DNA of 64,000 nt from Cyprinodon diabolis. Its lineage: Eukaryota; Chordata; Actinopteri; Cyprinodontiformes; Cyprinodontidae. Of this stretch, positions 12,501 through 22,027 are shown piece after piece. The notes beneath the pieces are model-generated. The model was not told the origin of the DNA and did not search any database. It saw nothing but the letters and a program-made list of their open reading frames with translations. A program made the translations under genes and the position numbers. The first letter of the stretch is position 1, and each line of letters begins with the position of its first letter. The stretch is from positions 47,747,964 through 47,811,963 of the forward strand of contig CM060065.1 of NCBI GenBank assembly GCA_030533445.1, in the 5' to 3' direction.

Positions 12501-15500
12501 CTGCACTACAATCGTACTTTGCTTATTATGGCCATAAGCTACCCTTGAACAGAAAATTACTGAAAATAATGTATTTCAGAGCATAGTGGTGCACGTTCCA
12601 CATCCCATCTGAAAGGGCCTTTAGTCCTTTGGCTCCTCATTGTAGCTCTGCTTATGGCCAGTTTATACTCAGCGTTCATGGAGAACATTAAGTGTTGTGC
12701 ATATCGGTCTGTGATTTTTATTTTCTTGTTTAACCAGATATATCTATCGGGAAACCACAGCAACAGCTGTTATAGATGCTAACTGCTAATTCCTCTAAGT
12801 CTTCCTGTAAAACTCTTGTTGGCCTCTTTTCCTTAGATTTAGACTAACTTTATTGACATTTTGTATACACAGAGTGTGACAGTGAATGAGCAGCAGCTTA
12901 GCAGTGAAGATGAACATTTCCATTTATAAAGTGCAGCAGTGCTTTAATGTAAACAGTGTAGGAGACACATGGTCCAAAAAGGCATTGATGTGGAAGGTTC
13001 CGAGCAGTGCAAAGATAAATAATTATATATGCAGCAAAAGGCAGTAGAAACAATGAGTTTAATTATATTATAAGATTTACCATGTAGAGCAAATATGGTC
13101 TTAACTGTGTTGCAGACTCGATTTGTGATATGATTTTGAGTTTTCAATAGTCTTATGGCAGTGGGGGGAAAGCTGTTGCTGAATCTGCTGGATCTGCATT
13201 GAATGCTGTGAAGCCTCTTCCCAGAGGGCAGCAGGGAGAACAGTCCAAGGTGGGTGTAAGGTGTCGCTGATAATGTTACGATGCATGCCATAATTTAGTA
13301 GTAAACAGTTATCAAAAATTGCTCAATTCAAACTTAACGCTCCATGTTAATTACTATGTAGTTTTTATTGTCATTACACTGTCACAAGTACAGAGCAACG
13401 AAATGAATTTAACCCTTCCCCTTAGGGAGCAGTGTTGGGTTAAGGGTCTTTGCTCAGGGACCCAGAGTGGCAGTTTGTTGAATTGGGGCTTGAATTCAGA
13501 ACCTCTGTGTTGGAATAATTATGTATAAGATACTTAATGTTTGTTCTTTTGATGTATAATGTGTGACATATTACTGTTCCAGAGAGGTGTTGCACAAGCA
13601 GTATAGGTCAACCCTCAAGAAGTTTTGCTCAAGCTTAACAAAACCAGGAGGTTCTCGGACCATTTGACCCCAAGACATTTAAATGCAAATTGACTTGTTC
13701 ACCGAGGCTGCAAATTGAATGGTATTTCTTGTTTCCTACTCCTTTAGCGCAACCTCAGCTTGTGTAACCAGGGAGCCCACCCACTGACTTTAATAAATAG
13801 CGAGGAGAAAGCTGAAGACTGGCAGAGTGGGGTGGAGATGTACCTGCACGTCTCTTCCTACTCTCCTCGCGAGTAAAAAGAATTCTGACTCTGTGCCTTA
13901 CTTTCCTTGTTTTACAGTGTTTTAGGTGTTAGACCTGACACTCTGGATTCCAAGCTCTATGCTCTGACCACTTGATCACCAATCCCCCTATTCATTCTGT
14001 GGTTGTATAAAATTCCTTTCCGCTAAGTATAAAACAGTGAATTTCCTGCCTAATCTGATCTATTTCAAACTTTTTTTAGAACCCAACTAGGTCCAAGTTT
14101 GAACCATGTAGCTCAGGTCTTACAATTTTATAACCCTTTAAATGTTCTGGACCTATCTGAACTATTCAATTAGTTTATTTCTATAGCTCCAATTCACATC
14201 ATGTCATCTTAGGCCACTTTATAGAGACAATTCAACCAGATCCTCCAGTCAGATTGGTTCAAAGTTTTCTATTTAAGTAAAAACCAGCTGATTCCATCAA
14301 CTCATTGACTCTTCAGCAATGCTTTTAGCGACAGTAGAGAGGAAAACTTCCTTTGAACAGGAAAAACCTCCAGCAGAACCAGAATCAGGCTCAGTGTTAG
14401 CGGCCATCTGCTGAGACCGATTTGGGTTCAAAGAGACAGAAGCAGACATAGAAAAAGAAGCAGAGATACAAAAGGCAACTGTCAACCAGCTCCACAGGCG
14501 GCCCGGTCCAGGAAACACACAGCCAGGCAGACGAGCTCCGAGCCAGCTCCCATGTCAGAGGATGAAGAGAGCACATCCAGTTAGTCACAGTCAGAGAAAC
14601 GGGACTACACTGAAAAAAGGCCAAGCTCCAACATCTATAAACAAAGGTGTTGATGGCAGCAGCACAGCTGATATTTCTCTCCAGGATGGAGTCACAGCCA
14701 AACAGGAACAGACCAGATGAAACTATTATGAGAAAAAGAGAGAGCAGAAAGTTAGAGATTGAATTAACAGATACTGCAGAATGGGAGAATAGAGATAGAA
14801 TGAAGCAGAACGATGGATAACCTGAGACACTCTAACTATAAGCTTTATCAAAACGGAAAGTTTTAAGCCTATTCTTAAAAGTAGACAGGGTGTCTGCCTC
14901 ACGGACTGAAACTGGTAGTTGGTTCCATGGGAGGTGTAGATATGCTAATTGTCGGTAAACTATAATTTTTATTGTGTTGTTTTAAAGAACCAGCTTTCAT
15001 TTTCAAACAGCTGCTGTTGTGTTTCTGTCTTGGTCACTATATTAGCCCCAGTGTTGGTATAAAAGCGGGATTCAGGGAGTCTCCTGAAGCCCAACAGGGG
15101 AATAAAACCCCAAACCACAATGCACCAGAACCAAACGGCTGAACTATCTCCTTCACAGTTCTGCTAGTTAGCCATAAAACACACCTTCTGTGTGTTTGTA
15201 AGGTAAAACGTCTGTTAACTGGAGTTTCTCTGGGATTGATGGGCCCACCCTGACACAGCCCTGGATGTTAAAGGTCACTGAGAAGGGTGGGTGCAACAGA
15301 ATCAGTGTTCAGTCCACTAATGCTTTTTTTCTACAAGTTCAAAGGTCAAGTGTATGTTTTTGGAGAGCAGACTGGTGGATGGACCACAGTCTCATCAGGG
15401 TGACCAGGCAGTGAAATGTAAAATACTTTACTCTGTCTCCATTATCCAGTTCACGGCGGAAACAGCCCCTCAGTTCTCAGTTCTTGGCACGGAAAGTCTC

Positions 15501-18500
15501 GTTTTCAATTGAAATTCAAAAAAACTTTATTGACCTCAAAAGTGTCCCCTGATTTTGTTCCCTGGTCCTTGTCCCCTGGTGGTCTGTCTTCCCTGATCCG
15601 TGTCCCCTGGTGGTCCGTGTCCCCTGGTGGTCTGTGTCCCCTGATCTTGTTCCATGTCCCCAGGTGGTCTGTGTCCCCTGGTGGTCCGAGTCGCCTGGTC
15701 TGTTTCCCCTGGTCCTTGTCCCATCATGCAGATAAAGGTTCCATTGAAGGACTCTGTGAATGCGATGCTGATATACACGTCCCTGTTCTAGTGAGCTGCC
15801 TCAGAGAACCTCAGTGCGTAGCAGTGTCTTCTTCTGCCTCACGTGACTCTGAGCTGCAGCAAAAAGAACAGTAATAAGGTCAGAGAAGCTAAACTAGGCT
15901 CTGGACTAATTATTCTGAACAGGCAATTACATCCATTTAACTCCTGCAACAAAAACTGCTGCAGAAAGAAGTTAAGATTTGTTGTGAATCACAGGTAAGA
16001 TGTTTCTGCACTGCTGATTGGTTGTTGAACTGAAAGACAAATCAGACAGAAGCCGTTTGTCTGTCTTCTTGCATCATTTCACCCAGTGGAAAAGCTTCTG
16101 CTGAGCTGGAAGTTTTTCACAGAGCAGGGAGTTTCACTCCCACTGTGGCCCACTTCCACTCTTTGGCAGAAGGACCCCACTCAGTCCCCTCACTTACCCT
16201 CAGGCTGCTCCATATGTCCCTTGCAGAAGAGAGCCAAAAGTTTCCGGTTGGAGGGAAAAGTTTGTTCTGGAAGTTTTTTATTTTGCCAGCTTTGTGTCTT
16301 CAGGTTCAGTTTTAACACATATTTAGTCATAAGTGAGCTGTTTGCCAAACTCTGTCAGGAAACAGATCCTTGGGGGGGAATGACATTTAACAATCATTCC
16401 TTTGCTAACCTGGAACCAGCAGAGACACTCAGACCTTTCTCCTCTCAGACACCTCCTCCAGCTCCTCTGGGACTCAGTGGCGAAACAGATGTCCACCATC
16501 TCAGCTGACTCCTCTGTATGTGAGGAGAAGCAGCTCTACTTTGAGCTCCTATTGGATGATCAACCTCATCGCCCTTTCTAAGGCAGTGCTGGCCAACCTG
16601 AACAGAAACTCATTTCAGCCCCTTGGATCCAGGATCTCATTGTTTAGTCATCATCCAGATTTCATGACCATAGATGAGGGTAGAAAGTAGACCGACATGT
16701 ACAAAGAGACTATTACCTACTAGGGATGGAACAGTTTATAAAAACCGTCCGAACCGTTCGGTTCGACTGTCTCGGTTCGATTCACGTGTGTTGCGTTCGG
16801 TTCATGCGCTGCTCCTTTTTCTCATAGGCGAAGCGTTTACACTCCAGAGCAGAAGGTGGCGGTACTGCGACCAAAGCCAACCACCAGTAGTAAACAAGAA
16901 GAAGAAGTGAAGCAGCGTAGCCGGGTGTAGCAGAAAAAAATCAGTTGTTGTGGAGAATTGTGTGGGTATGGCGAGTGGGAAAGAACAGGAGTTGGAAGAC
17001 GCGCCAGCAGCACTTTATAGGTCTGCTGTATGGGACCACTTTGCATTTAGAGTGACCTACGATGACGGCGGGAAGAAAGTTGTGGATAAAAGTGCAACAG
17101 TGTGCAAGCATTGTGCAACACATGTTTATGCTAACAGCAACACGACCAATATGTCAGCTTTGAGATTTTCCTAACAATCAACATATACCGAACCGAACCG
17201 AAAACTGTGACCACGAAACCGTGAACCGAACCGAACCGTGGATTTTGTGAACCGTTCCACCCCTATTACCTACCAATCCGTCTGACGATCTCCTGCTTCA
17301 TTATATCCTCACTCCTGGAAAAAAAACAAGATACTTGAAGTCCTACTTAAGGCAGGAATTTTGCTCCTACTTAAAGAGGACAACCACATTTTTTGCTGTC
17401 AGAAACCATGACCTTAGCCTTCGAGGGGCTGATCTTTCCTAAGTAAACCGCCACCTTAACGTGGTCAATGGGTTCCTGTGCTTAGATCCTCTCAGCCAAT
17501 TTGGTGTCGGGGGTTTAAATTGAAATTAAAAAAAACTTTATTGACCTCAAAAGTGTCCCCTGATTTTGTTCCCTGGTCCTTGTCCCCTGGTGGTCTGTCT
17601 TCCCTGATCCGTGTCCCCTGGTGGTCCGTGTCCCCTGGTGGTCTGTGTCCCCTGATCCTGTTCCATGTCCCCAGGTGGTCTGTGTCCCCTGGTGGTCCGA
17701 GTCCCCTGGTCTGTTTCCCCTGGTCCTTGTCCCATCATGCAGATAAAGGTTCCATTGAAGGACTCTGTGAATGCGATGCTGATATACACGTCCCTGTTCT
17801 AGTGAGCTGCCTCAGAGAACCTCAGTGCGTAGCAGTGTCTTCTTCTGCCTCACGTGACTCTGAGCTGCAGCAAAAAGAACAGTAATAAGGTCAGAGAAGC
17901 TAAACTAGACTCTGGAACCATTATTCTGAACAGGCAATTACATCCATTTAACTCCTGCAACAAAAACTGCTGCAGAAAGAAGTTAAGATTTGTTGTGAAT
18001 CACAGGTAAGATGTTTCTGCGATGCTGATTGGTTGTTGAACTTAAATGCCCCTATAAGGTCATGATCAATGAGCGGTTCCAAAAGCCCTTATACTGGTCT
18101 GGAGCCAGGCCTGGGGTTCCTCCTGGGACCCTTAGAAAACATGGCTGCATGAGCGACAACGGCTATAATCCAGGAGGTCCATCGCTTATTAAAACCATCT
18201 TCACCTAAATTTGAGTTCATCCAGTCATTGGCAAGGGCCACAGGATTACAGAGCCCCCATCGTGCTGAACAGTGGACATGAGATTCTCTTCCATCTGCTG
18301 TTTCACAGCAGACCAGCCTGAGGTTATCATTGGAGGGTTATTGGAGAGGCCATAAGCTCCTATGTTTGTTTTTGTGATGGTTGTTGTGTAGATGATGTTG
18401 TTATGGAGACTTGGTGCTAGGTGGATATTAATAACTGTACAGGAAAGGTAGCTGTGATTGCAGATATTGGACAATTTAGTTTAGAAGTACTGCACAAGGA

Positions 18501-20568
18501 TTCCCAAACACTTCATGTAACACAAATACTGTACCTGTTCTTCCGTAAAGGTTCAAAAATAAAAAATAAAAAAAATCCACTGGACTTGGTTTCCAAGATT
18601 TGAAGATGTTTTGCCACCTCTCCAGGAAGCTTTCTCAATTCAAATGTCTGGATCCGCAGTGAGTTTGAGTCTTTATATAGACAAGGTCTTGTATTGCTTG
18701 GAAACATGCAAATGGAAACCGATGAGTGGGTCGTTCGGTTTCATTGTTAGCCTGTAATATCTGAAACCTGTCTATGATTCTGAATTTTTACACTTTTTCT
18801 TTTCAGTTTGACGTTATGCCGCTGCAACAAAATACCCTTTTTATGTTTTTAGGACGATACTGTAACAGTAGATGGCGCTGTAGCTGAACCAAGTCTTCAT
18901 TGCCCTTAAGGAAACATTGTGCTGCTAAACAGCTCATTGGCTTATTCTTTGCCAGTAATCAGAGCCTTTAAATTAACTTGCATCAGTCTTAGTTCAGGTT
19001 TCAGCTGATCTTCCTCATCGCTCTCTGAGTTGGACGCCGTCTCTGAAGGCATAATGAAGGCTGCAGACTGTATCAAGACCCCTGCGGTCGCACAGACCAG
19101 CGGACTGAGGTTTCCAGTTAAAAACCCAGCATCTTCACCCAAAACAGGATCTTTGAGGAGCTTTTAGTCGAACCTTAATGATTTAAAACCAGCTGTTTAC
19201 TAACTGCAGCTTTGAGTTTAACTATGTCAGAGCTTTTATCTTTCTTTGTGCCTCAGGAAAGTCAGGTGTTTAGAAAAGACTCCTCTGAGAGTCCAGGTTG
19301 ATCACAGCGATGATGAGAGAAGTAAATAGTGAGGGGGAGTTTGCTTTGTTAGCCTTCCAGCACAGAGTGAAAGGAAAGTGTTTCAGGTCCGTTCTCATAG
19401 TTCAGGTCTTTAATCTTGTTTTTGAATCGTTTGCATCATCAGCTGCTGAGGATGCAGACGTGAAGCAGCTTGATGGATGATGGCCATCAGCCTCAGTGCT
19501 GTTGGTCTGTAGTGATGCTACAAATATTTCAATCCCTTCAATGGGAGAAAAATAACTTCAAATCACTCCAAAAACAGAACATTAAAAACAATCCAGTGGA
19601 CTTTGTTTCCAGGTTCGAAGTAGTTTTGCTTCCCATCCAGGAGGGATTTGGAAACAAAGTCCAGTGGATTGTTTTTAATTTTCTTTTTTTGGAATGACTA
19701 TGACTGAGAAGCTTCACCAGCAACTTTACATCAGCTTTCCCCTCCAGGCTGGCCTGTAGTGCCACCTGGTGTTCATTTAAAGCATAAAACAGATCAGAGG
19801 ATTATTTACATCCACTGAAGCTCAGATATGATGCTGTGTTTCATTTCCTCACCAATCATCAGCATAAGGCTGTTAGAACCAGACGAACTTCAGAGTCTAA
19901 AGACTAAATGTACAAATAAGGTCTTTAGTTTCCTCTTTAAAATAATTTTATTGTAAATCTGTGAGCTTTTAAGCTGTAAACTCTTCAGTTCAGCAGCTCA
20001 GTGATGCTGACTAATCTCCTTTCTCCTCTCGCCTCCCCCCAGACCCCCGACAGACGACTCAGGAATGCGTAACAACGTCGCTGCAGGTGCTCTCACCTCC
20101 ACGCCTCCCAGCAGCCTTCCATCCCAGGGGAATCCCTGCAGCCCGCCGGACTCCGCCTCCTCCCTCACCCCCTGCTCCTCGCTGCCCCCCTCCGTGTCGC
20201 CCACCCTCACCGACGTCTTCGGCCTGCCCACGCCCCCTATGGGCAGTGGCGGCGGCTACAGCCTGAGCTCATCGTGCGGCGGCAGCGGAAGCTCGCGCTC
20301 TCCGTCGCCGCTCACGCTGATGCAGGCGGTGGCGGCATCTGGAAAACCCTTCGCCTCCAAGCCTATGGAGCTGTGGAGCAAACACGACGTAGCCGACTGG
20401 CTGGAGAGCCTGAACCTGGGGGAGCACAAAGACGCCTTCCTGGACAATGAGATCGAGGGCGCCCACCTGCCGTCGCTGCAGAAGGAGGACCTGATTGACC
20501 TGGGCGTGACCAGGGTGGGCCACCGCATGAACATAGAGAGGGCCCTGAAGCTGCTGCAGGACAGATAA
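1..20568 (+). CDS. shank2: SHANK2 postsynaptic scaffold, 3' part (two exons)
   Basis: SHANK proteins are master scaffolds of the excitatory postsynaptic density, with ankyrin, SH3, PDZ, proline-rich and SAM domains. Only the C-terminal part is in the window. Exon 1-521 is the end of the large proline-rich exon and begins before the window. Exon 20043-20568 ends with the SAM domain and stop codon. The donor at 521 (CAG|GTATGT) leaves two bases of a codon. The acceptor at 20043 follows a pyrimidine tract and supplies the third, so the two exons join in frame. SHANK2 is favoured over SHANK1/3 by SPTLTDVFGLP and SRSPSP before the SAM domain and by the neighbours cttn and ppfia1. The intron is 19.5 kb. 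A conserved block known from mammalian SHANK2 between these exons was not found, so a small internal exon may have been missed. Confidence 0.95.
175..201 (+). other. shank2: Cortactin-SH3-type ligand RPPVPPKPK in shank2
   Basis: Nine codons spell RPPVPPKPK. This fits the basic-P-P-hydrophobic-P-x-K-P ligand class of the cortactin SH3 domain, which established work maps to the equivalent proline-rich site of SHANK2 (CortBP1). The protein match is seen directly; binding is inferred from the family. Confidence 0.8.
1070..1640 (-). mobile_element. Old LINE remnant (antisense)
   Basis: The segment shares phrases with the better-preserved antisense LINE 3' region at 14820-14935: AACCTGAGCCACC..., ATTATCAAAAAGCCTAATCTTA, and a 'tctgccc...acagag' block. 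This suggests the same family on the minus strand. No intact reading frame remains. Confidence 0.45.
2025..2650. repeat. Dispersed fish repeat with nested LINE 3' end
   Basis: The flanks 2025-2159 and 2436-2645 are a common teleost repeat (CCATCCATCTTTTCCC..., GGTACACCCTGGACAGGTCGCC-like, then TTTTTGGATTGTGGGAGGAA and CATGCACAGGGAGAACATGC). It is split by the insertion at 2160-2435. The two halves read as one repeat when the insertion and one copy of ACCATTCA are removed. Confidence 0.65.
2160..2435 (-). mobile_element. 5'-truncated LINE 3' end, 8-bp target duplication
   Basis: The sequence is the antisense of the tail GGCGCTATATAAATAAACTG with short GAATT repeats, plus upstream LINE 3' UTR (GAGGAAAAACTCCCTTTTAA, AGCAGAACCAGGCTCAGTGT). 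It is flanked on both sides by ACCATTCA (2152-2159 and 2436-2443), a target-site duplication typical of a retrotransposed, 5'-truncated copy. Confidence 0.7.
2749..2880 (-). mobile_element. LINE 3' tail fragment (antisense)
   Basis: ATTCAATTCAGTTTTG...TATAGCGCTAATTCACAACA... matches the same LINE tail seen at 2160 and 14161. Only about 130 bases are recognisable. Confidence 0.55.
3468..4433 (+). mobile_element. Non-autonomous hAT element with BED-finger ORF
   Basis: The element begins CAGGGCTGGGCGATA and ends TATCGCCCAGCCCTA, imperfect terminal inverted repeats typical of hAT transposons. It is flanked by an exact 8-bp duplication CTAAGTAC (3460-3467 and 4434-4441). At 966 bp it is far too short for a complete hAT transposase. 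It carries ATCGATAT-rich subterminal sequence and one BED-type zinc-finger ORF. Nothing else coding is visible inside. Confidence 0.85.
3609..3929 (+). pseudogene. hAT transposase N-terminal BED zinc-finger fragment
   Basis: The 106-codon frame contains SAVWQYFG, then VICKMCREPVKTKSDNTTN, the first half of a BED zinc finger with its two cysteines. The expected His pair is lost, because the frame runs into a T-tract (FFFF) directly after NTTN. BED fingers mediate DNA binding of hAT transposases and of ZBED proteins. As it stands the fragment lacks half the finger and the whole RNase-H-like catalytic domain. Confidence 0.7.
6490..7956 (+). mobile_element. LINE remnant: RT C-terminus plus 3' UTR
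   Basis: Around 6605-6770 an open stretch reads LNGQAPSDIRDLTVPYVPN and then a VVPRISKNRMGGRSF segment. This is the conserved C-terminal tail of LINE-encoded reverse transcriptases. Downstream, 7285-7560 matches the 3' UTR of the same family (GCCGCTCACACTGAGC..., GGAGTTTTCCTCTCCACTG). 7880-7956 ends with the family tail (GGCACTATATAAATACACTG). A SINE sits antisense at 7030-7175. The element is in the same orientation as shank2 and is inactive. Confidence 0.65.
7030..7175 (-). mobile_element. tRNA-derived SINE (antisense)
   Basis: On the minus strand it reads GGTGGCGCAGTGGTTAGCGT (pol III A box, 7134-7152) and then GGTTCCAATCCAACC (B box, 7098-7112), followed by GTCCTTTGCCGCATGTCTCT, the body of a very common teleost SINE. 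It is not a functional tRNA gene: no cloverleaf or acceptor stem is apparent. Confidence 0.7.
8158..8507. mobile_element. Possible hAT-type MITE with CAGTGGTG ends
   Basis: It begins CAGTGGTGAAAGCAAC and ends TACTTCGTCCACCGATG, imperfect inverted repeats. The interior is rich in GTACTTTTACTTGAG-like words typical of a widespread teleost MITE. No clear target duplication was found, and the X-box-like site at 8296 lies inside it. Confidence 0.45.
8296..8308. promoter_or_regulatory. X-box/RFX-like palindrome GTTGCCTAGCAAC
   Basis: A perfect inverted GTTGC...GCAAC with a CTA centre. It also occurs at 9169-9181 and 33076-33088. The first two are part of a 65-75-base duplicated segment. Factor binding is inference from the motif only. 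Confidence 0.4.
9598..9790 (+). mobile_element. tRNA-derived SINE
   Basis: The A-box-like TTGGCCTAGTGGTTAAAGC is followed by the B box GGTTCAATCC (9658-9667), then a tRNA-unrelated body (ACCCTTAACCCCACGCTGC) and an AATAAAGTTGAATTC tail. The same family occurs inverted at 44870-45075. Confidence 0.7.
10505..10830 (+). mobile_element. tRNA-derived SINE, second family
   Basis: GGCGACAGTGGCGTTGGATG (A-box region) is followed by CGAAGGTTGACGGTTCAAGC (B box near 10561). The body contains CCTTGGGCAAGACACTTCAC and the 3' end GTGCTATATAAGTACATGCC, a common teleost SINE whose 3' end resembles LINE tails. Confidence 0.75.
11340..11425. repeat. Microsatellite (GACT/GACA and TTAC units)
   Basis: Imperfect CAGA/CTGA tetranucleotides are followed by TTAC repeats. 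It is simple sequence with no other signal. Confidence 0.8.
11440..11990 (-). mobile_element. LINE remnant, reverse transcriptase C-terminal piece
   Basis: The minus-strand frame 11553-11819 reads LQVANNDALTELLRWPRW, then TSRVNTLQAALRKSMYSFICRIY. This matches the VAYNDAxRxLLxxPRW...VPTxxAxLRxxxYxFxxR pattern of LINE reverse-transcriptase C-termini. The frame is short, and its start codon lies inside the domain. It is a dead fragment within the shank2 intron. Confidence 0.55.
12840..13300 (-). mobile_element. LINE remnant, C-terminal tail
   Basis: A minus-strand frame contains LFSLLPSGKRLHSIQCRSSR then FSNSFPPTAIRLL, the tail motif of a common fish LINE protein (SLLPSGRR...RxxRFxNSFxPxAIxLLN). 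It is followed on that strand by a 3' untranslated remnant ending near 12840 (antisense of ...GTCAATAAAGTTAGTC). Confidence 0.55.
13355..13510 (-). mobile_element. SINE/LINE tail fragment (antisense)
   Basis: TTTTTATTGTCATTACACTG and GTACAGAGCAACGAAAT are the antisense of a widespread fish LINE tail. GCTCAGGGACCCAGAGTGG matches the inverted SINE at 44870-45075. Confidence 0.5.
14161..14935 (-). mobile_element. LINE 3' region (antisense)
   Basis: This is the antisense copy of the family at 6490-7956. It runs from the tail (AGTTTATTTCTATAGCTCCA) through the 3' UTR (AGCGACAGTAGAGAGGAAAA, CTCAGTGTTAGCGGCC) to the sequence AGACAGGGTGTCTGCCTCAC, which is complementary to 6785-6804. No open reverse-transcriptase frame remains. 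Confidence 0.65.
15505..16034. repeat. 0.53-kb duplicated block, copy 1
   Basis: The block is nearly identical to 17516-18043 in the same orientation. It contains an imperfect minisatellite of GTCCCCTGGTGGTC units and then unique sequence ending TGCTGATTGGTTGTTGAAC. ORFs of 80-135 codons in both copies come from the minisatellite and are not genes. Confidence 0.85.
16721..17265 (+). mobile_element. hAT-BED deletion derivative, copy 1
   Basis: The ends are TAGGGATGGAACAGTT and AACCGTTCCACCCCTA, inverted repeats. An exact 8-bp duplication TTACCTAC lies at 16713-16720 and 17266-17273. The interior holds GAACCGTTCGGTTCG-type subterminal repeats and one ORF (16950-17174) with half a BED finger. 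At 545 bp it is non-autonomous. Related copies lie at 22023-22526 (inverted) and 35097-35885. Confidence 0.88.
16950..17174 (+). pseudogene. Truncated BED-finger ORF of hAT copy 1
   Basis: It encodes about 74 codons beginning [31 protein letters not shown] and [20 protein letters not shown] follow, the first half of a BED zinc finger. The frame is lost soon after NMSA, before the expected histidines. The start is shared by all three copies. Confidence 0.6.
17516..18043. repeat. 0.53-kb duplicated block, copy 2
   Basis: Differs from copy 1 by only a few substitutions. It interrupts another repeat: the sequence before it ends GGGGGTTTAAAT and the sequence after it begins TTAAATGCCCCTATAAGG. 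This is what an insertion with a TTAAAT-type target duplication would leave. Confidence 0.75.
18547..18660. repeat. Fish dispersed repeat (ATCCACTGGACTT family)
   Basis: AAATCCACTGGACTTGGTTTCC...TTTGCCACCTCTCCAGGAAG matches the inverted pair at 19581-19679. It is probably a remnant of a mobile element. Confidence 0.5.
19581..19679. repeat. 30-bp inverted repeat with 39-base loop
   Basis: Arms 19581-19610 and 19650-19679 are complementary at all but one position (…ATCCAGTGGACTTTGTTTCC against GGAAACAAAGTCCAGTGGAT…). They could form a hairpin. The element lies in the shank2 intron close to the last exon. Confidence 0.75.
20043..20568 (+). CDS. shank2: shank2 terminal exon with SAM domain
   Basis: The first base completes an Arg codon begun in the upstream exon. 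The exon then encodes 174 residues and a TAA. The first 100 or so residues are Ser/Pro/Gly-rich linker. The SAM domain starts near 20365 (MELWSKHDVADWLESLNLG) and runs to the C-terminal LKLLQDR. The segment LPSLQKEDLIDLGVTRVGHR is the helix-5 region characteristic of SHANK SAM domains, which form zinc-dependent helical polymers that pack the postsynaptic scaffold. Codon use is strongly GC-rich compared with the AT-rich intron, as expected for a conserved exon. Confidence 0.97.
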
Positions 20569-21987
20569 ACCTCCCAGGAGACAGGGGGCGACGTGAGCAG
20601 TCAGCCTGAGGAGAGGGAGATGTTTCCAGTCCCGCTAGCTGATCTCTTCATCAGATGTGGAAGGATAGAAGTTTCATCCAAGCTGAAGCTGCCTCTTGCT
20701 GTTTTTGTCCTCTCATCCTGCATCGTCGCCCTCATCTCAGCGCTTCGGCTAATCCAACCTCCGCCCGCCCCCCCCAGCCTGGGCGTCCGGGGCGTGGAGG
20801 AACTGCAGGGGGAGTAAAGAGAAACAGCCGTCACAGGACGTCTGCGAGTTACTGGAATATTTTAAACTCGTAGCGTATCAAAGGTTACTCATCTGGAGGT
20901 TTATTTCACAGACTCTTGCTTTTCCGCCTCGCTTTGGAATACTGAGACCTATCCGTACACCTGGACGGGTGCTTGAAGAACCAGCTGAGCTGGTCGTTGC
21001 TCCTTTTCTATCTTTGCTAGAATTTGTTCAGAGAATATTTCTTCACTAGAGTCCTAACGGAGTTATATTTCCGGGCGCATGTGCGGCTGTAGAGGAACAT
21101 TTTCAGATAGACTCCTTTTTCTGTTGCTTTTCACCTATTTGTGTCAAACTTAGAGCATCAGCCGAGACATTTAAAGCAACCATGTCACCTTTCCACATAA
21201 TGGTCATGCATGTGGAGATACACACACAGACACAGATATGCACACACACATTGATGGCTCTCTTTCTCCTGAAAGAGTGTGGAGGAATGAGATCCACGTG
21301 GAGATGTAAGGGAAACCAAGGTGAGGACATGAGGAAGGTTGGACCTTGAAGAATGCCCAGAAGACGTCCTTGTTCCAGCTTCACTTGTCCTTCCAGCACT
21401 GTGTGTGCGTATGTGTGTGTGTGTGTGTGTTTGCGTCTGTGTGTTACTGTTTGATCCAAAAATCTGTTTAGCTATTTTCATAGTTCTGCCATGTAGGCCA
21501 GAGTTTAGCAGAAGTAGAACCATTCCTTTTGTGCCTCACTCTGTTGGATCCTGTTCCACCTCACCAGTTGCACGTCAGCACACACTGTGAGCACACGGTG
21601 ACGCCAACGTGTCCCACACCTGTGCAAAGGTCGTAGTTCAGCTCAGGTTGAAATGTTACAGAGAATATTTTGGGAAAACACAGATTGGTGTTAATAGTTT
21701 GTTATAGCCGACAATAGGCGGGTTTCCGTTGACCATCCCATAGTCCTAATGAAAACGGATTGGCTTGATGGAAACACTTAAATTTAAATATATATATATA
21801 TATTTTTTTTTTTGCTCAAATGTTTTTGCACTTAAAGAGATGGTTTGTTTCTTTGTTATTGTTTTTTTGGTCTGTTCCACACTGTTCTGTTTGTACGATG
21901 AAAAAACGTTTTTCCTGAATTATACAGATTTAAGTTCACTTTTTAGAACTGACTCAGTTCACGTGTTCTAACGTGACAAAATTTTAA

Positions 21988-21996
<9 letters not shown>

Positions 21997-22022
<26 letters not shown>
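21997..22022. repeat. (TA)n microsatellite flanking hAT copy 2
   Basis: A TA tract runs up to the left end of the hAT copy and resumes at 22527 after it. The element therefore inserted into, or carried with it, a TA repeat. Confidence 0.85.

Positions 22023-22027
<5 letters not shown>

Larger units (their letters stand above)
522..20042 (+). other. shank2: shank2 last intron (19.5 kb), repeat-rich
   Basis: The donor is GTATGT and the acceptor is CTCTCGCCTCCCCCCAG. The intron holds LINE remnants, four SINE-like segments, two hAT elements with BED-finger ORFs, a possible CAGTGGTG-type MITE and a 0.53-kb duplicated block, all listed separately. The stretches 4434-6489, 8508-9597, 9791-10504 and 18700-20042 show nothing I can name beyond pyrimidine-rich, AT-rich or simple sequence. 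No exon was recognised inside it, but a short one could escape reading by eye. Confidence 0.85.

Noticed and set aside
15509..17885. Pairs of 80-135-codon ORFs on both strands in the duplicated block
   Set aside because: They come from GTCCCCTGGTGGTC minisatellite units and appear on both strands; no recognisable protein.
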